Numbered from the stretch's first letter, positions 1-7,007 are shown. The stretch: DNA of 7,619 nucleotides from an uncultured Vogesella sp. (GCA_946479405.1 CAMLGD010000162.1:1-7619), one strand, 5' to 3'. Program-made: numbers and translations. The notes: generated from the letters alone by a model not told the origin.

Positions 1-1
1 T

Positions 2-82
2 ACTTTTAGCCGCATTGTTTCCGTTGCGTATTATTATGGCTACCGCTCCTCTCTGGCGGCGCCAGGAAACCTTGTGGACTGA
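2..82 (+). CDS. possible C-terminal end of an upstream gene (partial)
   Basis: Frame 2 is open from the window edge to a TGA at 80-82 and would encode 26 residues ending SSLAAPGNLVD. The piece contains a run of aromatic residues (AYYYGY) and is followed 18 bases later by a perfect hairpin, which is where a transcript end would be expected. Too little is visible to name a family. A competing reading is that frame 3, also open from the edge, codes through this region as an N-terminal extension of the next gene. The Shine-Dalgarno at 164-168 argues against that. This is a weak call based on context only. Confidence 0.3.
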   Translation, partial: TFSRIVSVAYYYGYRSSLAAPGNLVD

Positions 83-100
83 ATTCACAGAATTTTCCAA

Positions 101-126
101 CAATGCCGCCGTAACTGGCGGCATTG
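101..126 (+). terminator. perfect inverted repeat, possible weak terminator
   Basis: CAATGCCGCC and GGCGGCATTG form a perfect 10-bp stem around the 6-base loop GTAACT. It lies between the possible upstream stop (82) and the next gene's start (174). There is no real T-tract after it (GTCTATCTGT), so efficient intrinsic termination is doubtful. It could instead be a transcript-stabilising hairpin or an operator-like palindrome. Confidence 0.4.
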
Positions 127-163
127 GTCTATCTGTAGTGGCTGATTTCCCGGTTATGGCTCT

Positions 164-168
164 AGGAG
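164..168 (+). promoter_or_regulatory. Shine-Dalgarno AGGAG deciding the start at 174
   Basis: AGGAG is followed by 5 bases and then ATG at 174, with a second ATG at 177. This is the best ribosome-binding site in the left part of the window. It selects 174 (or 177) over the in-frame TTG at 15 and the ATGs at 36 and 156, none of which has a comparable site. Confidence 0.6.
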
Positions 169-173
169 CAAAC

Positions 174-698
174 ATGATGGAAAGCAGCCGTATCTGGTCG
201 GGCACCCTGCCTGCAACTTTGCCTGTCGTTAGCCTGAATATTTTTTGTGATGTAGAGCACCTATCCGCTTGTTCGATGGATAGCTTGCTGCCGTTGTTGT
301 CGTGCTGGCAGCAGCGGCAGTTGCCCTGCGTAATGGAGTCGCTGTTTCCGGAAGTGCGAACCTTGGCCTACATTGCCGCCAACGGCGGCTCACCTTCTAC
401 GGCAGATTGGTTGGCTGCACGGGTGGTGGTATTCCAGTTGGAGCACGTGGTACTGGGTCGTGGTGAATTGACGTTGATGGATGCTATTAACCGCAGCTTG
501 CGCAGCATTACACAGCGACTGGGGCTGGAGTTGGCATCGTTGCAGTCATTTGCTGTTGCTAGCAGTAGTGACTGCGCGGTGGCGGCTACTGGCCGCTCGC
601 CAAGGCAGGCCAAGTTGGCTTCGCCTGTGGCGCAATCCTTGCAGCTACGCCAAGATCTGGCTGCACATCTGGGGCGCTTGCAAGCTGTTTTGTCTTGA
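174..698 (+). CDS. hypothetical protein, unrecognised, about 174 residues
   Basis: I do not recognise this protein. It has no clear signal peptide and no long membrane segment. It looks like a soluble, mostly helical protein with several scattered cysteines in its first half (FCD, SAC, LSC, LPC) and one more near residue 130 (SDC). It contains a hydrophobic ARVVVFQLEHVVLG stretch and an LRSITQRLGLELASL segment typical of amphipathic helix. Start 174 is chosen because of the AGGAG at 164-168. The frame is open further upstream, but the longer versions would run through the hairpin at 101-126. Codon use differs from the rest of the window: leucine is TTG 17 times and CTG only 9 times, whereas smc uses CTG overwhelmingly. 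This suggests a weakly expressed or relatively recently acquired gene. It ends 18 bases before the DUF4870-like gene and is probably co-transcribed with it. Confidence 0.6.
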   Translation: MMESSRIWSGTLPATLPVVSLNIFCDVEHLSACSMDSLLPLLSCWQQRQLPCVMESLFPEVRTLAYIAANGGSPSTADWLAARVVVFQLEHVVLGRGELTLMDAINRSLRSITQRLGLELASLQSFAVASSSDCAVAATGRSPRQAKLASPVAQSLQLRQDLAAHLGRLQAVLS

Positions 699-716
699 TA
701 TTAAAAGGACGATGCT

Positions 717-1064
717 ATGCGTGATGGTTATATCGAGCGCATGCCGCGCGAAGAAGATTCAATTCGTACTTTGACCCAGGTGGTCTACATCTTGCAGGCG
801 TGCAGCCTGCTGGTCGGCGTGACGGCTATCGTGGCGGTGATCATCAACTACGTGAAGCTGGGTGACGCGCAGGGTACGCGCTGGGAAAGTCACTTTCGCT
901 GGCAGATTCGCACCTTTTGGTGGGCGTTGGCTGGCTACGTGATTTCCGCGCCACTGTTCATCCTGTTTGGCCTGGGAGCGGTGCTGATGTTTGGCGTCTG
1001 GGTATGGAGCATATACCGAGTGGTGAAGGGCTATCTTGCCTTTAATGACGGCAAGTCGCTGTGA
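717..1064 (+). CDS. DUF4870/Tic20-like small inner-membrane protein
   Basis: This 115-residue protein has a charged N-terminus (residues 1-20), a first membrane helix at about 22-46, and a short polar loop carrying the family-like motif ESHFRWQIRTFW (57-68). One long or two short membrane helices follow at about 67-84 and 86-103, then a short polar tail. The loop motif and helix layout match the DUF4870 (Tic20-like) group of bacterial membrane proteins as I remember it. The biochemical function of that group is not established. The start is supported by AGGA at 706-709, 7 bases before the ATG. An ATG at 712 is in another frame. It lies 18 bases after the preceding unrecognised gene with no room for a separate terminator, so one transcript is likely. 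Family assignment is moderately sure; role unknown. Confidence 0.85.
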   Translation: MRDGYIERMPREEDSIRTLTQVVYILQACSLLVGVTAIVAVIINYVKLGDAQGTRWESHFRWQIRTFWWALAGYVISAPLFILFGLGAVLMFGVWVWSIYRVVKGYLAFNDGKSL

Positions 1065-1070
1065 CAATTG

Positions 1071-1099
1071 CTGCCAAGTAGATGATTTTTTGGCACAAT
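1071..1099 (+). promoter_or_regulatory. candidate sigma-70 promoter for the DUF3820-ylqF pair
   Basis: CTGCCA (1071-1076) and CACAAT (1094-1099) are 17 bases apart, each matching 4 of 6 consensus positions. They lie in the 63-base gap before the DUF3820 gene, giving a predicted start near 1106 and a leader of about 22 bases. GG at 1092-1093 with GC 10 bases later also fits the bare sigma-54 GG-N10-GC spacing, but the -12 element lacks the usual TTGC, so I prefer sigma-70. Confidence 0.4.
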
Positions 1100-1127
1100 G
1101 CGCGCCTTCTTCCTGATTTGACGTGCC

Positions 1128-1340
1128 ATGGATACCGAACAGCTGGGCCTGCTGCTGACGCGCACCATGCCCTATGGCAAGTACAAAGGGCGGGTGATTG
1201 CCGACCTGCCGGGGCATTACCTCAACTGGTTCGCCCGCGAGGGTTTTCCGCCCGGAGAAATCGGCCGCCTGCTGGCGCTGATGCATGAACTGGATCACAA
1301 CGGATTGAGCTATCTGCTCGATCCACTCAGAAAGCGATAG
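1128..1340 (+). CDS. DUF3820 family small protein (putative quorum-sensing-regulated virulence factor family)
   Basis: This 70-residue cytosolic protein has the recognisable DUF3820 pattern: MPYGKYKGR (residues 14-22), then IADLPGHYLNWFAREGFP, GEIGRLLALMHELDHNGL and a short C-terminal tail. It is full length for the family, which is small and of undetermined molecular function. The 'quorum-sensing-regulated virulence factor' label is a database family name and is not evidence of virulence here. No good Shine-Dalgarno precedes the ATG at 1128; the start is chosen because the family motif begins about 13 residues in. It stops 3 bases before ylqF, so the two are almost certainly co-transcribed and probably translationally coupled. 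Confidence 0.88.
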   Translation: MDTEQLGLLLTRTMPYGKYKGRVIADLPGHYLNWFAREGFPPGEIGRLLALMHELDHNGLSYLLDPLRKR

Positions 1341-1343
1341 CCA

Positions 1344-2282
1344 ATGGCCATTCAATGGTTCCCTGGCCACATGAACAAAGCCAAGAAGGAGCTGGAAGAG
1401 CGTCTTGGCGGTATCGATGTGGTAATTGAAATGCTCGATGCCCGCCTGCCGGGTTCCAGTGCCAATCCGATGATTGCCCGCCTGGCGCGTGGCAAGCCGG
1501 CACTGAAGGTGCTGAACAAGCAGGATCTGGCGGATGCGCGTGTGACCGAGCAATGGCTGAAGTGGTATCGCAATCAGCCGGGTACTCAGGCGCTGGGGCT
1601 GGATGCTTCCGATGCGGCGCCTGCGCAGAAGCTGGTGGCTGCCTGTCGCGAACTTGCGCCAGGTCGTGGTGGCGTCGAGAAGCCGCTACGGGTGGTGATT
1701 TGTGGCATTCCCAACGTTGGCAAATCCACGCTGATCAACAGCCTGATGGGGCGGCGCATTGCCAAGACCGGTAACGAGCCGGGTATCACCAAGGGCCAGC
1801 AGCGCATCATGTTGGCCGACGATATCGAGCTGTTCGATACTCCCGGCATGCTGTGGCCGAAAATCATCGTACCGCAAGGTGGCTACAACCTGGCAGCCAG
1901 TGGCGCTGTTGGCCGCAATGCGTTGGATGAAGAAGAAGTGGTGCTGGAATTGCTGCTGTATCTGATGAAGCGCTATCCGACCGAGCTGGATGCGCGCTAC
2001 AAGATTGGCGATATCGATGGTCTGCAGGACTGGCAGGTGCTGGAACTGATCGGCAAGAAGCGCGGAGCCGTGTTGCCGGGTGGTCGCATCAATATCCAGA
2101 AAGCGTCCGAGATCGTGCTTACCGATTTCCGCGACGGCAACATCGGCCGTATCTCGCTGGAGCTGCCAGAAGAATGGGCGGCGTGGGAAAAGGCGGCTAA
2201 AGAGCATGAGGTGCTGCGCACCGCACAAAAAGAAAACGCGCGACTGGAGCGCGAAGAAAAGAAAAAGGGTGTGCGCAAGTAA
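1344..2282 (+). CDS. ylqF: ribosome biogenesis GTPase YlqF/RbgA
   Basis: This is a circularly permuted GTPase of the YlqF/YawG family, 312 residues. In Bacillus subtilis the RbgA protein acts late in 50S subunit assembly. The G motifs appear in permuted order: G4 NKQD (58-61), then G1 GIPNVGKST (121-129), G2 within PGIT (146-149) and G3 DTPG (165-168). The N-terminal IQWFPGHM segment contains His9, the residue implicated in RbgA GTP hydrolysis, so the enzyme looks intact. Residues from about 190 form the helical C-terminal domain. The tail (283-312) is strongly charged and lysine-rich, plausible for rRNA contact. The start at 1344 lies 3 bases after the DUF3820 stop with no strong Shine-Dalgarno of its own, suggesting translational coupling. 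A strong terminator begins 12 bases after the stop. Confidence in identity is high; the exact assembly step in this organism is inferred. Confidence 0.96.
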   Translation: MAIQWFPGHMNKAKKELEERLGGIDVVIEMLDARLPGSSANPMIARLARGKPALKVLNKQDLADARVTEQWLKWYRNQPGTQALGLDASDAAPAQKLVAACRELAPGRGGVEKPLRVVICGIPNVGKSTLINSLMGRRIAKTGNEPGITKGQQRIMLADDIELFDTPGMLWPKIIVPQGGYNLAASGAVGRNALDEEEVVLELLLYLMKRYPTELDARYKIGDIDGLQDWQVLELIGKKRGAVLPGGRINIQKASEIVLTDFRDGNIGRISLELPEEWAAWEKAAKEHEVLRTAQKENARLEREEKKKGVRK

Positions 2283-2293
2283 GTGGCGGCCCC

Positions 2294-2329
2294 AATAAAA
2301 ACAGGCGGAGCAATCCGCCTGTTTTTATT
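2294..2329 (+). terminator. bidirectional rho-independent terminator
   Basis: A perfect 16-bp stem (AATAAAAACAGGCGGA with its complement) surrounds a GCAA tetraloop. The A-rich left arm and T-rich right arm give a U-tract in both directions. It sits between the convergent ylqF (stop 2282) and ruvX (stop 2410), so it can end both transcripts. Confidence 0.93.
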
Positions 2330-2409
2330 TGTTGTCCGGCCTACGCTGCAGTTGCGGCCAACGTTGACGTCAGCTCTTGCGTTGCCGCTGCTGCTGTCAG
2401 GCGGCAGCA

Positions 2410-2841
2410 TTAACCAATCGGCTCACCCGGCTGCTCGAACCAGCCCATCAGGATGGCTTGCGCCGCCACCTGGTCCAGCATTTCCTTTTGGCGTCGACCG
2501 TAGACGCCGGCATCCTCCAGCAGCCCTTCGGCAATCGCCGAGGTGAGGCGTTCGTCCACCAGCCATACCGGCAGTGCAAAGCGTCCCTTCAGGCGTTGGG
2601 CAAATTTGCGCGATAGCGCGGTGAGTTGATGCTCGCTGCCATCCATGTGGGTGGGCAGCCCCACCACGAAGCCTGTGATTTTCCATTCCGTCACCAGCTT
2701 GCCGATGGCGGCAAAGCGCACCTCGTTGATTTCGCTGTTAATGGTATCCAGTGGGGTGGCGATGCCGACCTCCGGCTCGCCCAGTGCCACGCCGATACGC
2801 TTCTCGCCAAAGTCAAACCCCAGCACCGTGCCCTTATGCAT
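2410..2841 (-). CDS. ruvX: RuvX/YqgF, putative pre-16S rRNA nuclease / Holliday junction resolvase-like
   Basis: An RNase H-fold protein of the YqgF/RuvX family, 143 residues from the start chosen here. The E. coli member is essential and needed for 5' maturation of 16S rRNA; resolvase activity has been proposed or shown for other members. Visible motifs are [13 protein letters not shown] with the metal-binding aspartate at 10, VVGLP (59-63) followed by HMDGSE, VDERLTS (95-101) with acidic D96/E97, and [10 protein letters not shown] with D123. The expected acidic active site is therefore present. Two starts are possible: ATG at 2841 (MHKGT) or ATG at 2853 (MCPAMHKGT). Neither has a clear Shine-Dalgarno. 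I prefer 2841 because it gives an 8-base overlap with yqgE and, from memory, a Neisseria homologue begins MHK. It is the second gene of the yqgE-ruvX operon. The roughly 80 bases beyond its stop, up to the terminator, hold no gene. Confidence 0.94.
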   Translation of the reverse strand: MHKGTVLGFDFGEKRIGVALGEPEVGIATPLDTINSEINEVRFAAIGKLVTEWKITGFVVGLPTHMDGSEHQLTALSRKFAQRLKGRFALPVWLVDERLTSAIAEGLLEDAGVYGRRQKEMLDQVAAQAILMGWFEQPGEPIG

Positions 2842-3394
2842 GGCCGGACACATTGGTCAGCAGTGCCGGGTCGAAGCCCAGCAGCTTGATGGCGCAGTTG
2901 TAGCGATCTTCTACCGGGGTGTCGAACAACACCCATTCTTCTGCCGGTACCGTCAGCCAGCCATTATTGGCGATCTCTTCTTCCAGCTGGCCTTTTTCCC
3001 AGCCGGAATAGCCCAGGCTCAGCAACAGTTTTTCCGGGCCCTTGCCTTCTGATACCGCCGTCAGGATGTCCTTGGAGGTGGTCAGCGCCAGGTGGTCGGT
3101 AATGGTGAGGGTGGATTGCCAGTTGCCGATCGGGTTATGCAGCACGAAGCCGCGATCCGGTTGCACCGGGCCGCCGAAAAACACTGGCCAGGTACTGGCT
3201 TCGCCTTCCGGCAGGGGCAGGTCGATCTGCTCCAGCAGCTGTGCCGCCACGATGCCGGACGGCTTGTTGATGATGACCCCCATGGAGCCTTGTTCGCCGT
3301 GCTCGCAGACATAGACGATGCTTTTGGCAAACAGCGGGTCAGCCATGTCGGGCATGGCGATGAGGAAATGATTGGCAAGAGAGAGCGTATCCAT
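2834..3394 (-). CDS. yqgE: YqgE/AlgH family (UPF0301) protein
   Basis: 186 residues, the usual length for the family. Motifs in order are HFLIAMP (9-15), YVCEH (28-32), GVIINKP (39-45), GGPV (74-77), RGFVLH (81-86), TTSKD (105-109), [12 protein letters not shown] (127-138) and a terminal GHA like the E. coli protein. The molecular function is not settled; AlgH was first described as affecting alginate production in Pseudomonas. The start [10 protein letters not shown] at 3394 is chosen because the family begins just before HFLIAMP. The frame is open to 3505, but that extension overlaps the promoter region and reads as non-family sequence. No Shine-Dalgarno precedes the ATG, and the best promoter ends only 6 bases upstream, so the message may be leaderless. 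Its stop overlaps the start of ruvX, a conserved pairing in many proteobacteria. Confidence 0.95.
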   Translation of the reverse strand: MDTLSLANHFLIAMPDMADPLFAKSIVYVCEHGEQGSMGVIINKPSGIVAAQLLEQIDLPLPEGEASTWPVFFGGPVQPDRGFVLHNPIGNWQSTLTITDHLALTTSKDILTAVSEGKGPEKLLLSLGYSGWEKGQLEEEIANNGWLTVPAEEWVLFDTPVEDRYNCAIKLLGFDPALLTNVSGHA

Positions 3395-3400
3395 GGCTGC

Positions 3401-3429
3401 ATTATGGCAACCAATGTCATGACCGGCAA
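3401..3429 (-). promoter_or_regulatory. candidate sigma-70 promoter of yqgE-ruvX
   Basis: On the minus strand, TTGCCG (3429-3424) and CATAAT (3406-3401) are separated by exactly 17 bases, matching 4/6 and 5/6 consensus positions. Only 6 bases separate the -10 box from the yqgE ATG, placing the expected transcription start at or next to the A of the start codon. Confidence 0.55.
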
Positions 3430-3481
3430 AGCAACATCGTGACGTCGTGCCGCAAAGGTTGGCCGCAGCGGGCGGCGGGCT

Positions 3482-3490
3482 TGCTAAAAT
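3482..3490 (+). promoter_or_regulatory. candidate extended -10 promoter of smc
   Basis: TGCTAAAAT is an extended -10 element (TGN followed by TAAAAT, 5/6 to consensus). The nearest -35-like hexamer, TTGGCC at 3459-3464, has a long 20-base spacer, so the extended -10 probably carries recognition. The predicted start near 3497 leaves a leader of about 28 bases before the TTG start of smc. It is back to back with the yqgE promoter. Confidence 0.5.
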
Positions 3491-3524
3491 GCCTGGCTGA
3501 ATCAACCTTTTCGCGGATCACGCC

Positions 3525-6500
3525 TTGCGCCTCACCCATATCAAGCTTGCCGGCTTCAAATCCTTTGTCGACCCCACCAGCATCGCCGTGCCCGGCCAGC
3601 TGGTGGCGGTGATCGGCCCCAACGGCTGTGGCAAGTCCAACGTGATCGACGCCGTACGCTGGGTATTGGGGGAATCCTCTGCCAAGCAGCTGCGCGGTGA
3701 GTCGATGCAGGACGTGATCTTCAACGGCTCTTCCAGCCGCAAGCCGGTATCGCGTGCCTCGGTGGAACTGGTGTTCGACAACGCCGACGGCCAGCTCACC
3801 GGGCCGTGGGGGCAGTACGCCGAGGTGGAGATCAAGCGCGTGCTTACCCGCCAGGGCGAATCCAGCTACTACATCAACAACCAGCAGGTGCGCCGCCGCG
3901 ACATCACCGACCTGTTCCTCGGCACCGGGGTCGGTGCGCGCGGCTACGCGGTGATCGAGCAGGGCATGATCTCGCGCATCATCGAGGCGCGGCCGGAAGA
4001 GCTGCGCGCCTATCTGGAAGAGGCCGCCGGCGTGTCGCGCTACAAGGAGCGCCGCCGCGAAACCGAAAATCGCCTGGCCGACACCCGCGACAACCTGACG
4101 CGTATCGAAGACCTCAAGCTGGAACTGACGCGGCAGGTGGAAAAACTCACCGAGCAGGCGGAAGTGGCGGCCAACTACCAGGACATGCGCGGCGCGCTGA
4201 CCTTCAAGCAGAACCTGCTGGCGCTGGCGCGGCGCGAGGAGGCGGCACGGCAGGAAGCGGCTGCGCGTGGCGAACTGGCGCGCATCGAAACCGAAGAAGC
4301 CGCGCTGGAAGCTGCCCACACCCATCTGGAAACCGAGCTGGAAACCGTGCGCGAGACGCACTACGCGGCCAGTGACGCGGTACACGAAGCGCAGCAGGCG
4401 CTGTTCGAGGCCAATGCCACGCTGGCGCGGCTGGAAGAGCAGCAGCGCCACCGGCTGCAAAGCAGCGAGCGGCTGGCGCGTGAGCTGAACAGTGCCCGTA
4501 GCGAGCGGCAGCAGCTGGCCGAGCACAAGGCGCAAGTGGCCGCGGAGCTGGATGACTGGCTGCCACGGCGCGAAGAAACGCAGCTGCGCATGGAGGAAGC
4601 GCAGATGGGGCTGGAGGATGGTGCCGACAGCCTGCCTTCCGCCGAGGCCGAATTCCGCGTCGCCGACCAGCGGCTGGCGCAAATGACGGCGCAGATCGCC
4701 AACCTCACCCGCGAACGCGATCTGGCGCGGCAGCAGGGCGAACACCTGCGCCGCAGCATCGAACAACTGACGGGGCGCGAAGACGCCTTGCGCCGCGAGC
4801 TGGCCGACCTGAATCTGCCCGACGCAGCCGCGCTGCACGCCGCGCATGAGCAGGTGGCCAGCGCACAGGCAGCGCAGGAGGCGGTGCGCGCCCGGTTGGC
4901 CGCAGACGAAGCCAAGCAGGCGGACCTGACCGCCGAGCGCGAACAACTGGATAAACAACTGGCACAGCTGGGGGCCGATGCCGCCCGGGCCGAAGCCGAA
5001 GTGGCGGCGCTGGATGCGGTGCTGGCGCGCGAAGCGGCTGGCGAGCAGCTGGCCGGCTGGTTGCAGGCGCAGCAGCTGGCCGAGGTGCCGACACTGTGGC
5101 AAAGCCTGCAGGTGGATGAGCAGTGGCGGGTGGCGGTGGAGGCGATGCTGGCGGAGCGACTGGCGGCCCGCGCCGCGCTGTTGCCGGGCGTCATGCCGCC
5201 GGCGCCGCTGACGGTGGTGGATGCCCAGGCGCCGCTGCCCGCGGCCAACGTTGGCCGCACGCGGCTGACTGCGCATTTGCACGTGGCGGCGCCGTTCGAT
5301 GCCGCTCTGGCGGACTGGCTGGCTGGCGTTTACTGCGCCGAATCGCTGGCGGAAGCCATCGCCCGCCGCGGTGAGCTGGCGGCCGGCGAATGCTGGATCA
5401 CGCCGCAGGGGCATCGCATCAGCCGCAGCAGCGTCAGCTTCCATGCTGCGGCTAGTGGCGATGGCATGATGGCGCGCAAGGCCGCGCGCGATGCCGCCGC
5501 CACCCGGCTGGCGAACATCGAGCCGGAAATCGCCGGGCTGCAGCGGCGCCGCGACAGCGTGGTGGCCACGCTGGGGATGTTGGCCGAGGCGGTGCGGGCG
5601 CAGAAGGGCGCGTTGTCGCGACTGGAAGGCGAGTTGAATGCGGTGACGCTGGAGCACGTGAAGCTGGATCAGGCGGCGCGGCAGGGGGCGGCACGGCTGG
5701 CCGCCATCCATGCCGAACAGGCGCGGCTGGCGGAAGAGCGGCAGCTGGGGCAGGACACCATTGCCGAGGCCGAACTGCAGGCCGAAGAAAACGCCATGCA
5801 GTTGGAAGAATTGCAAGACGCGCTGGATGAGGTGCGGCTGGCGCGCTTGAACGCGGAAACCGGGCTGGAGCTGGCGCGCAACCGTACCCGCGACGCCGAA
5901 CGCCAGGTGCACGAGATCCGCCTGGCGCAAGCGACTGCCGAGCAGAAAGTGGCCGAGCTGGCACGCCGTGCGCGCGAGCTGGATGAGCGCGATCTACAGC
6001 TGGCCGAGCGACTGGAGACGCTGGCCATGGAGGCCGAAACGGTGGAAGAGGCGGCGCCGGACGATGCGCTGCAGGAAGCGTTGGCGACGCGGGAAACGCG
6101 AGAACAAGGCTTGGCCGCCGCGCGCGACGCGCTGAATGCACTGACCGAAACCCTGCGCCAGCACACGCAAAAGCAGCATGAAGTCAGTGCGATGCTGCCG
6201 GCGCTGCGCGAGGCGCGTGCGGAATGGCTGCTCAAGCATCAGGAAGCGCGCTTGAATCTGGAGCGCTTCGGTGAGGAACTGCAGGCCGCCGGCGCTGACG
6301 AAGCCGAGCTGCTGCCGCATTTGAACGACAGTGTGAAACCGAATGCGCTGGCAGCGGAGATTGCGCGGCTGGCACGCGCCATCGAAGGGCTGGGCGCAGT
6401 CAATCTGGCGGCGCTGCAGGAGCTGGAGGAAGCCAGCAAGCGCGGCGAGTACCTAGCCAGCCAGACCGACGATCTATTGCAGGCGATGGCGACGCTGGAA

Positions 6501-7007
6501 GAGGCGATTGCCAAGATCGACGGCGAAACACGCGATATGCTGCAGCAGACCTACGCGGCGGTAAACGCCAAGATGAGTGAATTCTTCCCCACGCTGTTTG
6601 GTGGCGGCCGCGCCGAGCTGGTACTGACCGGCGACGATCTGCTGTCGGCCGGCATCCAGATCATCGCCCAGCCGCCGGGCAAGAAGAACAGCACCATCCA
6701 CCTGCTGTCCGGTGGTGAAAAGGCACTGACCGCGATGAGCCTGGTGTTCTCGCTGTTTAGCCTTAACCCGGCGCCGTTCTGCCTGCTGGACGAGGTGGAT
6801 GCGCCACTGGACGATGCCAATACCAGCCGCTTCTGCGATCTGGTGAAACAGATGGCGGCCAGCACCCAGTTCCTGTACATCAGCCATAACCGGTTGACCA
6901 TGGAAATGGCCGAGCAGCTGGTGGGGGTGACCATGCAGGAGCAAGGCGTCAGCCGCATCGTGGCGGTGGATATCGTGGAAGCGCTGAAAATGCGCGAAAC
7001 TGGCTAG
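3525..7007 (+). CDS. smc: chromosome segregation protein Smc
   Basis: ATPase of the SMC condensin complex, which acts with ScpA/ScpB to compact and separate sister chromosomes. Its 1160 residues are close to the usual bacterial length. The N-terminal head holds Walker A GPNGCGKSN (31-39) and the Q-loop in IEQGMISRI (Q146). A coiled coil runs from about 170 to 505, a hinge from about 509 to 650, and a return coiled coil to about 950. The C-terminal head has FGGGRAELVL near 1025, the signature LSGGEKAL (1061-1068) and Walker B FCLLDEVDAPLDD with D1089 and catalytic E1090. All ATPase residues are present. The start is TTG at 3525: an in-frame stop at 3495-3497 leaves no upstream ATG or GTG, and MRLTHIKLAGFKSF is the expected N-terminus. 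A weak GGAT at 3513-3516 could serve as ribosome-binding site. The hinge is poor in the usual glycine motifs. A TonB-like gene follows after 2 bases. Confidence 0.98.
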   Translation: MRLTHIKLAGFKSFVDPTSIAVPGQLVAVIGPNGCGKSNVIDAVRWVLGESSAKQLRGESMQDVIFNGSSSRKPVSRASVELVFDNADGQLTGPWGQYAEVEIKRVLTRQGESSYYINNQQVRRRDITDLFLGTGVGARGYAVIEQGMISRIIEARPEELRAYLEEAAGVSRYKERRRETENRLADTRDNLTRIEDLKLELTRQVEKLTEQAEVAANYQDMRGALTFKQNLLALARREEAARQEAAARGELARIETEEAALEAAHTHLETELETVRETHYAASDAVHEAQQALFEANATLARLEEQQRHRLQSSERLARELNSARSERQQLAEHKAQVAAELDDWLPRREETQLRMEEAQMGLEDGADSLPSAEAEFRVADQRLAQMTAQIANLTRERDLARQQGEHLRRSIEQLTGREDALRRELADLNLPDAAALHAAHEQVASAQAAQEAVRARLAADEAKQADLTAEREQLDKQLAQLGADAARAEAEVAALDAVLAREAAGEQLAGWLQAQQLAEVPTLWQSLQVDEQWRVAVEAMLAERLAARAALLPGVMPPAPLTVVDAQAPLPAANVGRTRLTAHLHVAAPFDAALADWLAGVYCAESLAEAIARRGELAAGECWITPQGHRISRSSVSFHAAASGDGMMARKAARDAAATRLANIEPEIAGLQRRRDSVVATLGMLAEAVRAQKGALSRLEGELNAVTLEHVKLDQAARQGAARLAAIHAEQARLAEERQLGQDTIAEAELQAEENAMQLEELQDALDEVRLARLNAETGLELARNRTRDAERQVHEIRLAQATAEQKVAELARRARELDERDLQLAERLETLAMEAETVEEAAPDDALQEALATRETREQGLAAARDALNALTETLRQHTQKQHEVSAMLPALREARAEWLLKHQEARLNLERFGEELQAAGADEAELLPHLNDSVKPNALAAEIARLARAIEGLGAVNLAALQELEEASKRGEYLASQTDDLLQAMATLEEAIAKIDGETRDMLQQTYAAVNAKMSEFFPTLFGGGRAELVLTGDDLLSAGIQIIAQPPGKKNSTIHLLSGGEKALTAMSLVFSLFSLNPAPFCLLDEVDAPLDDANTSRFCDLVKQMAASTQFLYISHNRLTMEMAEQLVGVTMQEQGVSRIVAVDIVEALKMRETG

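Noticed and set aside
15..173. N-terminal extension of the first gene to TTG 15 or ATG 36
   Set aside because: The frame is open, but no good ribosome-binding site supports these starts. The segment contains the 10-bp hairpin, and AGGAG sits correctly before ATG 174.
1092..1105. sigma-54 promoter (GG-N10-GC) before the DUF3820 gene
   Set aside because: The spacing fits and the TGGCAC half is good, but the -12 half reads CGCGC instead of TTGC. A sigma-70 pair at 1071-1099 explains the region as well.
2330..2409. Possible small RNA or gene between the terminator and the ruvX stop
   Set aside because: It holds only GC-rich sequence with a short imperfect hairpin (about 2387-2409). There is no promoter, start with ribosome-binding site, or terminator of its own; it reads as the 3' untranslated region of ruvX.
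3395..3505. N-terminal extension of yqgE to 3505
   Set aside because: The extra 37 residues do not look like the family, which begins just before HFLIAMP, and they would cover the likely promoters of both yqgE and smc.
3417..5930. 837-codon open frame on the minus strand, antisense to smc
   Set aside because: It is a mirror of the strongly GC-biased third positions of smc. The product is rich in Arg, Gln, Leu and His with no recognisable domain, and it runs through the smc promoter. smc on the opposite strand is beyond doubt.
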